Source: JBHHYS01 sp046757645
GTDB lineage: Bacteria > Acidobacteriota > Terriglobia > Acidiferrales > 2-02-FULL-67-57
Reading direction: 5' to 3'
Assembly: GCA_046757645.1 (NCBI GenBank)
Contig: JBHHYS010000008.1
Location: forward strand, 1 to 43,275
Length of the DNA: 43,275 bases
Shown here: positions 1 through 8,322 of the stretch, one piece after another
Position numbering within the stretch: position 1 is the stretch's first letter
How the letters are laid out: each line of letters opens with the position of its first letter
Translations under genes and position numbers: made by a program
The notes under the pieces: generated by a model
Database searches by the model: none
Told to the model about the DNA's origin: nothing
What the model saw: the letters and a program-made list of their open reading frames with translations, nothing else

Positions 1-4
1 AGTT

Positions 5-449
5 GGCGGGTGAGTCTGTAAGCCGGATTCTGTTCCCGATGCTAAGCATCGGGAGGTGATCATTCCTCTCAGCGGCCTACCCGGGAGTCACATCCCCTTG
101 CGGGGAACGGGCCGGGCCAGCCCTCCTCCCCTATTTGGCCTTGCTCCGCGTGGGGTTTGCCGTGCCCCCGATGTCGCCATCGGGGCGGTGGGCTCTTACC
201 CCACCTTTTCACCCTGACCTCGCGTGTCGCCCCGGCTATTCGCCGGGCCGCGTCCGTTTCCGGACCGAACGTCGAGGCGGTCTGTTTTCTGTGGCACTGT
301 CCGTTCCCGGCCGATATCGCAGCCGGGACCTCCCCTCCTTCCCCCGCCCGCAGGCGAAGTTTGGGGGAGCACGCTGCCCTGGGAGTCCGGACTTTCCTCC
401 CCGACACGCCCGTCCGGGCTATCGGGGCGATCACCCGACTCACCCACCA
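5..449 (-). ncRNA. rnpB: RNase P RNA, bacterial type A
   Basis: This is the catalytic RNA of ribonuclease P, which trims 5' leaders from tRNA precursors. Read on the minus strand, the conserved blocks appear in order: GAGGAAAGTCCGG near the 5' end, GTGCCACAGAAAACAGACCG, then GGTGGGGTAAGAGCCCACCG, GCAAGGCCAAATAGGG, and the 3' signature ACAGAATCCGGCTTAC. The ends were set by helix P1, where GTGGGTGAGTC (438-448) pairs with GACTCACCCGC (6-16). The exact termini may differ by a few bases. It lies downstream of ligA and the pseudopilin-like gene on the same strand, and no protein ORF over it is credible. Confidence 0.96.
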
Positions 450-504
450 CAAACAATTATACTCCCCCGCCCTATCCCGATGCCAGTACAGGCCGCCGCG
501 GGGA

Positions 505-1041
505 CTATTCTGCCACGGGGTCGTCCGGGCCGGCCGCCTCGCCCTTGCGGGCGCGAATCCCGCCACCCAGGTCCGCGTAATAAAACCACTCGCCGCTGCC
601 GCCGGGCGCGAGCGGCTCCGCCGTGAGCCGGTAACTATCGAGCAACTGCACCGTCGCGGCCCAGCGCTGCTGCGCCTGGCCCGGCTGGTAGCGAAACCGG
701 TAGCCGTCCTTCTCGAAGCGGTTGTGGGCCAGCGCCGCCTCCAGCAGCCGCGCCCGTTCCGGCGGTGCAGTCTCGGGCGGACCTTCTCCCTTGCCGCCCA
801 GGCGCTGGAGGCGGTCCGGGTAGCCATCGTGCTTTTCGTGGTAAGCCTGCAAAGCCCGGCTAATGACCGTCAAGGTCGTGCGCGCCTGGGCTTCGTTCTT
901 GCGCATCCAGCTTTCTTTGACCATCCGCGCCCCATAGAGCAAAACCCAGAGCAGCGCCCCGACCAGCACCAACGCCAGCACAACCCAGAGGGCCAGAGTG
1001 CGCGACCGGGCCATCCTGTCTTCGCGATCCTCCACTCCCAT
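505..1041 (-). CDS. Small membrane-anchored pseudopilin-like protein
   Basis: The predicted protein has 178 residues. A charged N-terminus precedes one strong membrane helix (about residues 16-37), followed by a soluble domain. Just after the helix comes a stretch (KNEAQARTTLTVISRALQAY then HDGYPDRLQRL) resembling the N-terminal helix and 'GxYP' turn of type II secretion pseudopilins and minor type IV pilins. The canonical G/F-T-L-x-E processing motif is not evident, so the pilin assignment rests on general layout. The start at 1041 has an AGGAGG-type ribosome site and lies 11 bases after the ligA stop, so the two are probably cotranscribed. An ATG at 1014 is an alternative start. The function is unknown. 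Confidence 0.6.
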   Translation of the reverse strand: MGVEDREDRMARSRTLALWVVLALVLVGALLWVLLYGARMVKESWMRKNEAQARTTLTVISRALQAYHEKHDGYPDRLQRLGGKGEGPPETAPPERARLLEAALAHNRFEKDGYRFRYQPGQAQQRWAATVQLLDSYRLTAEPLAPGGSGEWFYYADLGGGIRARKGEAAGPDDPVAE

Positions 1042-1052
1042 CGCTCCTCCTC

Positions 1053-3083
1053 TCAGCTTTTGCCAATGAGCTGGGCAAACCGTTTTTCGTCGAGTGTTTG
1101 AACGCCCAGCGCCCGGGCTTTATCCAGCTTCGAACCCGGCTCGGTCCCTGCCACCACGTAGTCAGTCCGCTTGCTTACCGAGCCGGTTACCTTCCCTCCC
1201 AGCGACTCGATCAACTCCTTGGCTTCCTCGCGCGACCAGCGCTCCAATGCCCCCGTCAGCACAAAGGTCTTCCCCACCAGCCGCGTGTCTTTCGGCTTCG
1301 CGCGCTTCTCCTCGGTTACCACCTCTGCCTTACGAAGCTTCTCCAGCACTTTGTGGTTGGCCTTCTCGCTGAAAAACTCAATGATGCTCTCAGCGATCTT
1401 CTCGCCCACTTCTTCAACTTCCAGCAACTGCTCCCCGCTCGCCTTTTCCAGCTTGTCGAGCGAGCCAAAGTGCTCGGCCAGCAATTGGCCGGTGCGCTCC
1501 CCCACATAGCGGATCCCCAGGGCGAAAATCAGCCGCGCTAAGCCCGCCTTTTTGCTCTCTTCAATCTCGCCCAGCAGGTTCTCGGCCGACTTCTCGCCCA
1601 TCCGCTCCAACCCCACCAGCTCCTCCTTCTTGAGCCGGTAGAGGTCGGCCACGTCCTTCACCAGCCCCGTCTCCACCAGTTGCTCCACAATCTTGTCCCC
1701 CAGGCCGTCAATGTTCATCGCCCGCCGGCGGGCAAAGTGCAGAACCGATTCCCGCAGCCGCGCCGGGCAGCGCGCCGAAACGCAGCGCACCGCCACCTCG
1801 TCTTCCAGCCTGTGCACCCGGCCGCCGCACACCGGGCAGCGCTGCGGCATCGTGAACGCCCGCAGCTCTTTCTTCGCCTCCGCGCGCTTCGAGTCCACCA
1901 CTTTCACCACTTCCGGGATCACCTCTCCGGCCCGCTGCACCACAACCGTGTCGCCGATCTTCAGCCCCAGCCGCCGAATCTGGTCCTCGTTGTGGAGGGT
2001 GGCGTGGCTGACGGTGACGCCGCTGACTTCCACCGGCTCGAGATCGGCCACCGGGGTGAGTGTGCCCGTGCGGCCCACCTGCACGCGGATCGCTTTGACG
2101 CGGGTCGTGGCTTGCCGGGCGGCGTACTTGTAGGCCATCGCCCAGCGGGGCGCCTTGGCCGTCGTCCCCAGCTCCTCCCAGAGCGGCGTCTCGTCCACCT
2201 TCACCACAATGCCGTCAATTTCATACGGGAGTTTCTCCCGCTTCTTTTCCCAGCGCTCGCAATAGCGGATCACCTCGTCCAGCCCCCGGCACCTCTCCCA
2301 GTGTTGGTTCACCTTGAAGCCGAGCGCCGCCAACGTCTCCAGCACCCCGGAGTGCCGCCGCAGCGGAATCCGTCCGTCCACCAGCAATCCGTAGACGTAG
2401 AGGTCGAGCGCCCGCCGGGCGGTGATGCTGGGGTCGAGCACCCGCACCGAACCGGCAGCCGCGTTGCGGGGATTGGCAAAGCGCCGCTGGCCCTGTTCCT
2501 CCTGCTCCCGGTTGAGCTCTGCGAAGGCCTTGTGGGTCATAATCACTTCCCCGCGCACTTCGAAGCGGCGGGGCAGCTTTGTCTTCTTCAACTTCTCGTC
2601 GTCCACCCGCAAGGGCAGGGCGCGAATCGTCTTCACGTTCGGGGTAACGTCCTCGCCTTCGCGGCCGTCGCCCCGGGTCACCGCCCGGGCATAGCACGCG
2701 CTTTCGTAGAGCATGGAGATGCTGAATCCATCGAACTTGTGCTCGCAGACGTAGTCGAGCGCCGTTCGCCCCGTGCCTTCGCGCACCCGGCGGTCAAATT
2801 CGCGCAGCTCGTCGAACGAGTAGGCGTTGTCCAGGCTCAGCAGCGGCCGCCGGTGCCGAACCTTGACGAAGCCGGCGCGCGGCTGCCCCCCCACCCGCTG
2901 GGTGGGCGAATCCGGCGTTACCAGCTCGGGATGCGCCGCCTCGAGCTCCTGGAGCCGGCGCATCAGCCGGTCGAACTCGGCATCGGAAATCTCCGGGGCG
3001 TCGAGCACGTAGTAGCGGTACTCGTGGTAGCGGAGCTTCTCCCGGAGCTTTTCGATTTGCTGCGCCGCGGTGGCCTTTGCCAT
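1053..3083 (-). CDS. ligA: NAD+-dependent DNA ligase LigA
   Basis: LigA seals nicks in DNA during replication and repair, using NAD+ as the adenylate donor. At 676 residues the length is normal for bacterial LigA. The domain order is complete: an N-terminal Ia domain with the YHEYRYYV and DAPEISDAEFD motifs that bind NMN; the adenylation motif KFDG with nucleophile K116; an OB fold; a Cys4 zinc finger (C416, C419, C434, C439); helix-hairpin-helix repeats containing NIDGLGDK; and a C-terminal BRCT domain beginning at about LVGKTFVLTG. The ATG at 3083 matches family N-termini better than the upstream start at 3116. It has only a weak TAGGTG ribosome site and lies 7 bases after a perfect TATAAT. 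Confidence 0.98.
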   Translation of the reverse strand: MAKATAAQQIEKLREKLRYHEYRYYVLDAPEISDAEFDRLMRRLQELEAAHPELVTPDSPTQRVGGQPRAGFVKVRHRRPLLSLDNAYSFDELREFDRRVREGTGRTALDYVCEHKFDGFSISMLYESACYARAVTRGDGREGEDVTPNVKTIRALPLRVDDEKLKKTKLPRRFEVRGEVIMTHKAFAELNREQEEQGQRRFANPRNAAAGSVRVLDPSITARRALDLYVYGLLVDGRIPLRRHSGVLETLAALGFKVNQHWERCRGLDEVIRYCERWEKKREKLPYEIDGIVVKVDETPLWEELGTTAKAPRWAMAYKYAARQATTRVKAIRVQVGRTGTLTPVADLEPVEVSGVTVSHATLHNEDQIRRLGLKIGDTVVVQRAGEVIPEVVKVVDSKRAEAKKELRAFTMPQRCPVCGGRVHRLEDEVAVRCVSARCPARLRESVLHFARRRAMNIDGLGDKIVEQLVETGLVKDVADLYRLKKEELVGLERMGEKSAENLLGEIEESKKAGLARLIFALGIRYVGERTGQLLAEHFGSLDKLEKASGEQLLEVEEVGEKIAESIIEFFSEKANHKVLEKLRKAEVVTEEKRAKPKDTRLVGKTFVLTGALERWSREEAKELIESLGGKVTGSVSKRTDYVVAGTEPGSKLDKARALGVQTLDEKRFAQLIGKS

Positions 3084-3090
3084 ACACCTA

Positions 3091-3096
3091 ATTATA
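3091..3096 (-). promoter_or_regulatory. Perfect -10 box just upstream of ligA
   Basis: The minus strand reads TATAAT ending 7 bases before the ligA ATG at 3083. Transcription from it would begin at or next to the start codon, suggesting a leaderless or near-leaderless transcript. No good -35 hexamer is visible at 16-18 bases upstream. Confidence 0.45.
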
Positions 3097-3158
3097 CCGC
3101 TGCCGGGGGCAAGCACTTTGACGCCGCCTCTCCTTTCCCCAATAATAGCGACCTGGCG

Positions 3159-4118
3159 ATGGCTGTGCCGCTCCGCTTCCGCGATGCTGCTCTGATTTAC
3201 AACCCTCTCTCCGGCCGCCTGCGGTGGAGGCGGGAGCGCGACCTCGCCCGGGCGGCGTACTTGCTCGAAGCCTACGGCCTCCGCTCCACCCGCGTGCCCA
3301 CCGCGGGGCCAGGCAGCGCCACCGAGCTTGCCCGCCAGCAGCTCGCCGCTGGGCGCGACCTCATCATCGTCTGCGGAGGCGACGGCACCATCAACGAAGT
3401 GGTCAACGGGATGGTGGGCTCCCCGGTTCCCCTGGCCATCCTGCCGGCGGGCACCGGCAATGTGCTGGCCAAAGAACTGGGGCTCCCCTGGGACATCTGG
3501 CTGGCGGCGGAATACATTCCCCGCGGGGTGGTGCGGCGCATCGCTTTGGGGCGCGCCGAGGAGCGCTACTTTATCTCGGTGGCGGGCGCGGGGGCCGACG
3601 CCAACGTTGTCTACCGCCTGAGCGCCCTCGCCAAGCTACGCTTGGGGATGCTCTCCTACTGGCTGGAAGCCTTTCGCCAACTCTGGCGCTACGACTTTCC
3701 CGGGTTCAGCGTCGCGGTGGGCGGCGAGAGCTTTTCCGCCACGCTGCTCATCGTCAGCCGCACCAAGCACTACGGTGGGCCGATCCAAATCACCCGCCGG
3801 GCCGACCTGTTCGGCGACGACTTTGAACTCTGCATTTTCCCCTGCGGCTTCCGCCTTCTCTATTTGCTCTATTTTCTCGCCCAACAGTTGGGTCTGCTGG
3901 AACGGTTTCGCCGGGTGCGTTTCCTCCGCGCCCGCCAGGTGCGCGTCGAGCCGCGGGCGAGCCCCATCCACGTGCAGGTGGACGGCGAGCTGGCCGGGCG
4001 GCTGCCGAAGGAGTTTGTCATCGTACCCGATGCGCTCTCGCTGCTGGTCCCGCCGGGGGCGGAGCGCGTGCCAACGAGCGCGTGGGTTGAGCCATGGACA
4101 ACGTCACGCACACCCTGA
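3159..4118 (+). CDS. Diacylglycerol/lipid kinase family protein (YegS/BmrU type)
   Basis: Members of this family transfer phosphate from ATP to diacylglycerol, sphingosine-like or related lipids at the membrane. The 319-residue product starts with ALIYNPLSG (residues 11-19), the usual beginning of the catalytic domain. It carries the nucleotide-binding motif GGDGT at 73-77 (followed by INEVVNG) and a second loop PAGTGN at 96-101. The C-terminal half, ending in the HVQVDGE turn, forms the second domain of the fold. The ATG at 3159 was chosen because the long open frame upstream is only the antisense of ligA; the ribosome site there is weak. Its 3' end overlaps the next gene by 25 bases, suggesting coupling. 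The lipid substrate is not predictable. Confidence 0.88.
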   Translation: MAVPLRFRDAALIYNPLSGRLRWRRERDLARAAYLLEAYGLRSTRVPTAGPGSATELARQQLAAGRDLIIVCGGDGTINEVVNGMVGSPVPLAILPAGTGNVLAKELGLPWDIWLAAEYIPRGVVRRIALGRAEERYFISVAGAGADANVVYRLSALAKLRLGMLSYWLEAFRQLWRYDFPGFSVAVGGESFSATLLIVSRTKHYGGPIQITRRADLFGDDFELCIFPCGFRLLYLLYFLAQQLGLLERFRRVRFLRARQVRVEPRASPIHVQVDGELAGRLPKEFVIVPDALSLLVPPGAERVPTSAWVEPWTTSRTP

Positions 4119-5107
4119 CCGCGCTGGTATTGGCCCGTGCCGGCGCCCAGCGTCTGGCTCCCTACGCCACCGCGGCGCTCGTGGTGGCGGCCAACGTCTC
4201 CGATATCGATTACCTTTCCTTTCTCGGTTCTGCCGCCTCCTATCTGGAATACCGCTATGCCTGGACTCATTCCCTGGCCGGGGCGGCCGTGCTGGGGGCC
4301 GGCGTGGCCGTGGGCTTCTGGGGCATCGCTCGGCGACGCCGACCTCAGCCCCGCCGGTTGCGAAACCTGCTGGCGGTGTCCCTGCTGGGCGTTCTCAGTC
4401 ATTCTTTTCTGGACTGGACCACCGCCTCCGGTGCGCAGTTGTTGTGGCCGGTAAAAGACACCCGATACGCGCTGGACTGGCTCGCCTTCACCGATCCCTG
4501 GCTGCTGATTATTCTTGTGCTCGGCCTGTTACTGCCGGCGCTGTTTCGCCTTGTCGCCGAAGAAATTGGCGCCCGGCGAAGCGACGCGGGCTTGCGCCGG
4601 GGAGCGTGGACGGCGCTGGCCGCCTGCGCCCTGCTGGTGGCCGGCCGGGCTGTGCTGCACCGGGATGCGGTGGCGCAACTGGAATCGCGCCTCTATCAGA
4701 GCCGCACCCCGGTGCGCGCCGCCGCTCTTCCCACGCCGCTCAACCCGCTTCGCTGGGAGGGGGTGGTGGAAACCGATACCACCTATGAAACCGTGGGGCT
4801 CACCCTGTTCCAATCCCGCCAAGGCTTCGAGCCCGCCACCACGTTCTACAAACCTTCCCCCTCACCGGCGCTCGAGGCAGCGCTCAGCACCCCGGCGGCC
4901 CGCCGGTTCCTCTCCCGGGCGCGTTTTCCGCAGGCGGTCATCACCCCCGCGGCCGAGGGTTGGCGCGTCGAGCTGCGCGAGCTAGCTTCGGGCGCCGAGC
5001 CGTTCGGGTCGCGCAACCTCCTCGTGCAGATTGAATTGAACCGGGAGCTGGAGGTGCTCACCGAAAAGATTCGCTCTGGGCGGAGGACGGAGGGGCTGTC
5101 CCCGTAG
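4094..5107 (+). CDS. YdjM/DUF457-family membrane-bound metal-dependent hydrolase
   Basis: The 337-residue protein begins with MDNVTHTLTALVLARAG, the characteristic start of the inner-membrane 'metal-dependent hydrolase' family (YdjM-like). Conserved polar residues sit in membrane segments: H6, the D37-I-D39 pair, H59 in WTHSLAG, and a later HSFLDW. About four to five hydrophobic helices occupy the first 200 residues, and the C-terminal 140 residues are soluble. The family is thought to act on membrane or signalling substrates, but the reaction is unproven. Its start overlaps the lipid kinase end in another frame. Its stop lies one base from the stop of the convergent gene at 5109. Confidence 0.85.
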   Translation: MDNVTHTLTALVLARAGAQRLAPYATAALVVAANVSDIDYLSFLGSAASYLEYRYAWTHSLAGAAVLGAGVAVGFWGIARRRRPQPRRLRNLLAVSLLGVLSHSFLDWTTASGAQLLWPVKDTRYALDWLAFTDPWLLIILVLGLLLPALFRLVAEEIGARRSDAGLRRGAWTALAACALLVAGRAVLHRDAVAQLESRLYQSRTPVRAAALPTPLNPLRWEGVVETDTTYETVGLTLFQSRQGFEPATTFYKPSPSPALEAALSTPAARRFLSRARFPQAVITPAAEGWRVELRELASGAEPFGSRNLLVQIELNRELEVLTEKIRSGRRTEGLSP

Positions 5108-5108
5108 G

Positions 5109-5756
5109 TTAGGCGAGCGGAACCCGCCGGCGGGCGCGGTAGCGCTCGGCCATCCGCATCAACAGGTACGCCAGCAGCATCAGGGCGATGGCCGCGCCGG
5201 AGACCTCCAGGAAGTGGGTGCGCAGGAACACTTCGGCGCGCTTCCCGTATCGCACCGCCAGAAAGCCCCAGGTGAAGTAGCGCAGGCCGCGGCCCAGGGC
5301 CAGTGCGGTGAGGAAATAGCGCAGCCGCATCTGGAAGACGCCCGCGGCCAGCACAAACACCTTAAAGGGGGTGGGCGGGGGCAACAGCGCGGGGATGGCC
5401 ACGGTCAGGAACTCATTCTTTTCGTACCAGCGCCGGATGCGTTCGATCTGCTCCGGGCTGGCCTTTTTGCGCAGCACCACTTCGCCGCCCTTGCGCGCTA
5501 GGTAAAAAATGGTCAGGGAGCCCAGGATGGATCCCACCGAAGCCATGGTGACGTAGAAGAGCATGGCGTTAGGATTCTGGATGGAGAACCAGATCACCAG
5601 CAGGTCGTTGAGGATGGGCAAGGTGCCGAAGGAGGAGTCAAAGAAGGCGATCGCCAGCAGCCCCCAACCTCCGGCCAGCCCAAGCAGCGAATGGACCCAG
5701 CCGGGCGTATTGGTGAGCGGAGAGGAGTTGGCCGGTGTTTGCAGTAGCGCAAGCAA
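5109..5756 (-). CDS. VTT-domain (DedA/YqaA-like) membrane protein
   Basis: The 215-residue integral membrane protein has an acidic-proline segment (AFFDSSFGTLPILNDLLVIW) in the first helical hairpin, followed by G-S-x-L-G (VGSILGSLTIFY). A PALLPPPTPFKVFVLAAG motif then precedes a re-entrant helix. This layout is typical of VTT/SNARE-associated proteins linked to membrane homeostasis and phospholipid scrambling or transport. A basic tail (RARRR) ends the protein. The only plausible start is TTG at 5756, with no visible ribosome site, so the N-terminus is uncertain. It is convergent with the YdjM-like gene and divergent from hppA. A substrate cannot be inferred. Confidence 0.85.
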   Translation of the reverse strand: MLALLQTPANSSPLTNTPGWVHSLLGLAGGWGLLAIAFFDSSFGTLPILNDLLVIWFSIQNPNAMLFYVTMASVGSILGSLTIFYLARKGGEVVLRKKASPEQIERIRRWYEKNEFLTVAIPALLPPPTPFKVFVLAAGVFQMRLRYFLTALALGRGLRYFTWGFLAVRYGKRAEVFLRTHFLEVSGAAIALMLLAYLLMRMAERYRARRRVPLA

Positions 5757-5764
5757 AGAGAGTT

Positions 5765-5793
5765 ATTCTATGCGGGCAGCGGCAAGTGCGCAA
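5765..5793 (-). promoter_or_regulatory. Candidate promoter of the VTT gene
   Basis: On the minus strand a TTGCGC hexamer is separated by 17 bases from TAGAAT (5/6 match to the -10 consensus). The -10 ends 8 bases before the TTG start at 5756, so a leaderless transcript is possible. The -35 match is poor. Confidence 0.35.
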
Positions 5794-5810
5794 GCGGCTC
5801 TTGGCGTGCC

Positions 5811-5839
5811 TTGTGGGAGTTCCCAAACTGTGCTATAAG
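5811..5839 (+). promoter_or_regulatory. Candidate promoter of hppA
   Basis: TTGTGG (5811-5816) and TATAAG (5834-5839) are separated by exactly 17 bases. The predicted leader to the hppA ATG is about 75 bases. Confidence 0.42.
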
Positions 5840-5920
5840 GGCGGCCTTGGTTTTGCCCCCCCCGCACGTCGTGGGAAGTCTTGCATCGCTTGGATTCAGA
5901 GGAGGAATACGCGAGGAAGA

Positions 5921-8296
5921 ATGCGAGTGCGAATCCGACATCTGCTCACCGCCGGCGCGTTCGTGCCGCTGGCTCCCCCCCTGCAAGCCGCTGAAGGCGA
6001 CATCGCCCTTCCCTCCTTGGCCCTCGGGGATTGGCTCATCCTCTGGGGTGTGCTGGCTTCGGCGCTGATTGCCCTGGGGTACGGTTACTACCTGGTGCGG
6101 CGAGTCCTTCGCCAGCCCGCGGGCAGCGAGAAGATGCGGGAGATTGCCGCCGCAATCGAAGAAGGGGCGATGGCCTACCTGGGGCGGCAGTTCCGCACCA
6201 TGATCCTGTTCGTGGCCGCCCTCACCCTCGTCCTGTGGTTCATTTATCGGCCCGTCTATCCGGTTCGGCCGGAGGGTGCGGCCCTGCCGCTGCCCCTGGG
6301 CATCGCCCTGGCTTTCTTGATGGGCGTGCTGGCCTCCTACGGGGCCGGCTACGTGGGGATGTGGCTGGCGGTAAAAGCCAACGTGCGCACCGCCACGGCC
6401 GCCCTCAAGAGTTACAGCGCGGCGCTCGAATTGGGGTTCCGGGCCGGGGCGGTCTCCGGGATGTTTACCGTCGGCTTCGGCCTGCTGGGAGCGACCCTCA
6501 TCTTTTTGCTCTTCGCCGAGCACGCCATGAAGGTGCTGATCGGCTTCGGGTTCGGGGGCTCGCTGGCCGCCCTGTTTATGCGCATCGGCGGAGGCATTTA
6601 CACGAAAGCGGCCGATGTGGGCGCTGACCTGATCGGCAAAGTGGAGGCGGGGATTCCCGAAGACGACCCGCGCAACGCCGCCGTCATCGCCGATAACGTA
6701 GGCGACAACGTGGGCGACTGCGCCGGGATGGCCGCGGACGTGTTCGAAAGCTACGAGGTGACCCTGGTAGCGGCCATTATCCTGGGCGCCGCCGCCTTGC
6801 TCGACTCCCAATTCACCGCCTACTACGGGGCGCACGCGGCGAGTTTCGCGCTGAAACTGGTTCTCTTCTGCCTGCTGGTGCGCGCCCTGGGAGTGTTTAC
6901 CTCCATCATCGGTATCGTCAGTGTGCGGGTGCGGGGCGGCACGATGAAAGACCCGATGCGGCCCATCACCATCGGCTACTGGGTGGCGGCGGCGGCATCC
7001 GTCGGGGGTTTTTTCGCCATCAACTACTTCTATCTGATTGACCCGGTCACCGGCAAACCCGATTACCGCTTTGCCCTCGCCTGCAGCATGGGGATCGGGC
7101 TGGCGCTGGCGACTCTTTGGATCACCAACCGCTTCACCCATCCCGACTACCCCTCGGCGACCGAAACCGCCTATGCCACCCGCACCGGGCCGGCCACCAT
7201 GCTGCTCACCGGAATGGGGACGGGAATGGAGAGCACCGTGTGGGCCGTCCTCGCCATCGGGCTGACCATCGTCGCCTCGGGGATCATCTTCGGCGGCAAC
7301 CTGGCACTGGCGGCTTTCGGCATTTCCCTGGCCGGCCTGGGCTTGCTTACCACCACCGGCTTCATCCTGGCCATGGACACCTACGGGCCCATCACTGACA
7401 ACGCCCAGGGCATTTTCGAGATGGCGCGCGTAGAGGCGCCGGAGGAAGTGGGCCGCAACCTGTGCTGGCTCGACGCCATCGGCAACACCACCAAAGCCTT
7501 GACCAAAGGGCTGGCGATTGCCACCGCCGTCATCGCCGCCATCTCTCTCTTCAAGTCCTACATTGATGAGAGCGGCCTGCAGAGCATCCAGATCAACCTG
7601 CCCAACGTTTTCGTGGGCCTGCTGATCGGCGGCGCAGTGCCCTTCCTGTTCAGCTCGTTCGCCCTCAAGGCGGTGGGGCGAGCTTCCTCCCAAGTGGTGG
7701 AGGAAGTGCGGCGCCAGTTCCGGGAAAAGCCGGGCATTATGGAGTGGAAGGAGCGGCCCGATTACGGCCGCTGCGTCGACATCGTTACTGCCACCGCGCA
7801 GAAGGAGCTGCTCGGGCCCGGCGTGCTGGGCATCTTCACCCCGATTTTGGTGGCCTTCTGGCTGGGCGTGGGGGCGCTCGGCGGTTATCTGGCCGGGGCG
7901 ATTCTCACTGGGCAGTTGCTCGCCGTCTTCATGGCCAACACCGGCGCTACCTGGGATAACGCCAAGAAGAAGATCGAAGACGGTTTGCTGGGCGGCAAGG
8001 GCAGCGAGGCCCACAAAGCCGGCGTGGTGGGCGACACCGTAGGCGACCCCTTCAAAGACACCGCCGGGCCGGCGCTGAACCCGCTGATCAAGGTGATGAA
8101 TCTGGTGGCGATCTTGGCGGCTCCGTTCGCGGTGCGCGAACTGGGCTGGGGCGTGCGGGGGCTAATCGTTGCCGTCTGCGTGGCGCTGCTGGCGCTGGCG
8201 GTCTGGTTCAGCAAGCGCGGCGGCATTCAGGAACAAGAAGTGGCCGCCGCACTGGCCGCCGCCGACAATCCTCACCAAAAAACCGGAAAGGCATAG
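5921..8296 (+). CDS. hppA: Membrane-bound proton-pumping pyrophosphatase
   Basis: This integral membrane enzyme hydrolyses pyrophosphate and pumps protons across the membrane. The 791-residue product carries the family signatures: EGAMAYLGRQ (81-90), the pyrophosphate-binding DVGADLIGKVE (232-242), the acidic loop DNVGDNVGDCAGMAADVFESYE, ITDNAQGIFEMA, and a second acidic loop GDTVGDPFKDTAGP. The GNTTKA motif has lysine at about residue 525, where K+-dependent enzymes have alanine, so a K+-independent H+-pumping form is expected. The ATG at 5921 has a GAGGAA ribosome site. The first 23 residues look like a signal peptide ending PLQAAEG, an extension beyond the core seen in some bacterial homologues. 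About 15-16 membrane helices can be traced. Confidence 0.96.
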   Translation: MRVRIRHLLTAGAFVPLAPPLQAAEGDIALPSLALGDWLILWGVLASALIALGYGYYLVRRVLRQPAGSEKMREIAAAIEEGAMAYLGRQFRTMILFVAALTLVLWFIYRPVYPVRPEGAALPLPLGIALAFLMGVLASYGAGYVGMWLAVKANVRTATAALKSYSAALELGFRAGAVSGMFTVGFGLLGATLIFLLFAEHAMKVLIGFGFGGSLAALFMRIGGGIYTKAADVGADLIGKVEAGIPEDDPRNAAVIADNVGDNVGDCAGMAADVFESYEVTLVAAIILGAAALLDSQFTAYYGAHAASFALKLVLFCLLVRALGVFTSIIGIVSVRVRGGTMKDPMRPITIGYWVAAAASVGGFFAINYFYLIDPVTGKPDYRFALACSMGIGLALATLWITNRFTHPDYPSATETAYATRTGPATMLLTGMGTGMESTVWAVLAIGLTIVASGIIFGGNLALAAFGISLAGLGLLTTTGFILAMDTYGPITDNAQGIFEMARVEAPEEVGRNLCWLDAIGNTTKALTKGLAIATAVIAAISLFKSYIDESGLQSIQINLPNVFVGLLIGGAVPFLFSSFALKAVGRASSQVVEEVRRQFREKPGIMEWKERPDYGRCVDIVTATAQKELLGPGVLGIFTPILVAFWLGVGALGGYLAGAILTGQLLAVFMANTGATWDNAKKKIEDGLLGGKGSEAHKAGVVGDTVGDPFKDTAGPALNPLIKVMNLVAILAAPFAVRELGWGVRGLIVAVCVALLALAVWFSKRGGIQEQEVAAALAAADNPHQKTGKA

Positions 8297-8320
8297 GCCG
8301 GGGGAAGCGCGCCCCCCGGC
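8297..8320. terminator. GC hairpin between convergent genes
   Basis: GCCGGGGG (8297-8304) and CCCCCGGC (8313-8320) form a perfect 8-bp stem with an 8-base loop. It begins immediately after the hppA stop and ends two bases before the stop of the convergent gene. It has no U-tract, so intrinsic termination is possible but not certain. Confidence 0.5.
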
Positions 8321-8322
8321 GT

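Noticed and set aside
1680..3158. Long plus-strand open frame running through ligA into the lipid kinase
   Set aside because: The part before 3159 is the antisense of ligA with no protein-like composition; only the part from 3159 is coding.
5768..8014. A 748-codon open frame antisense to hppA
   Set aside because: Its translation is rich in H, P, G, Q and R with no domain, and the opposite strand carries an unmistakable pyrophosphatase. It is a product of GC-rich codon use.
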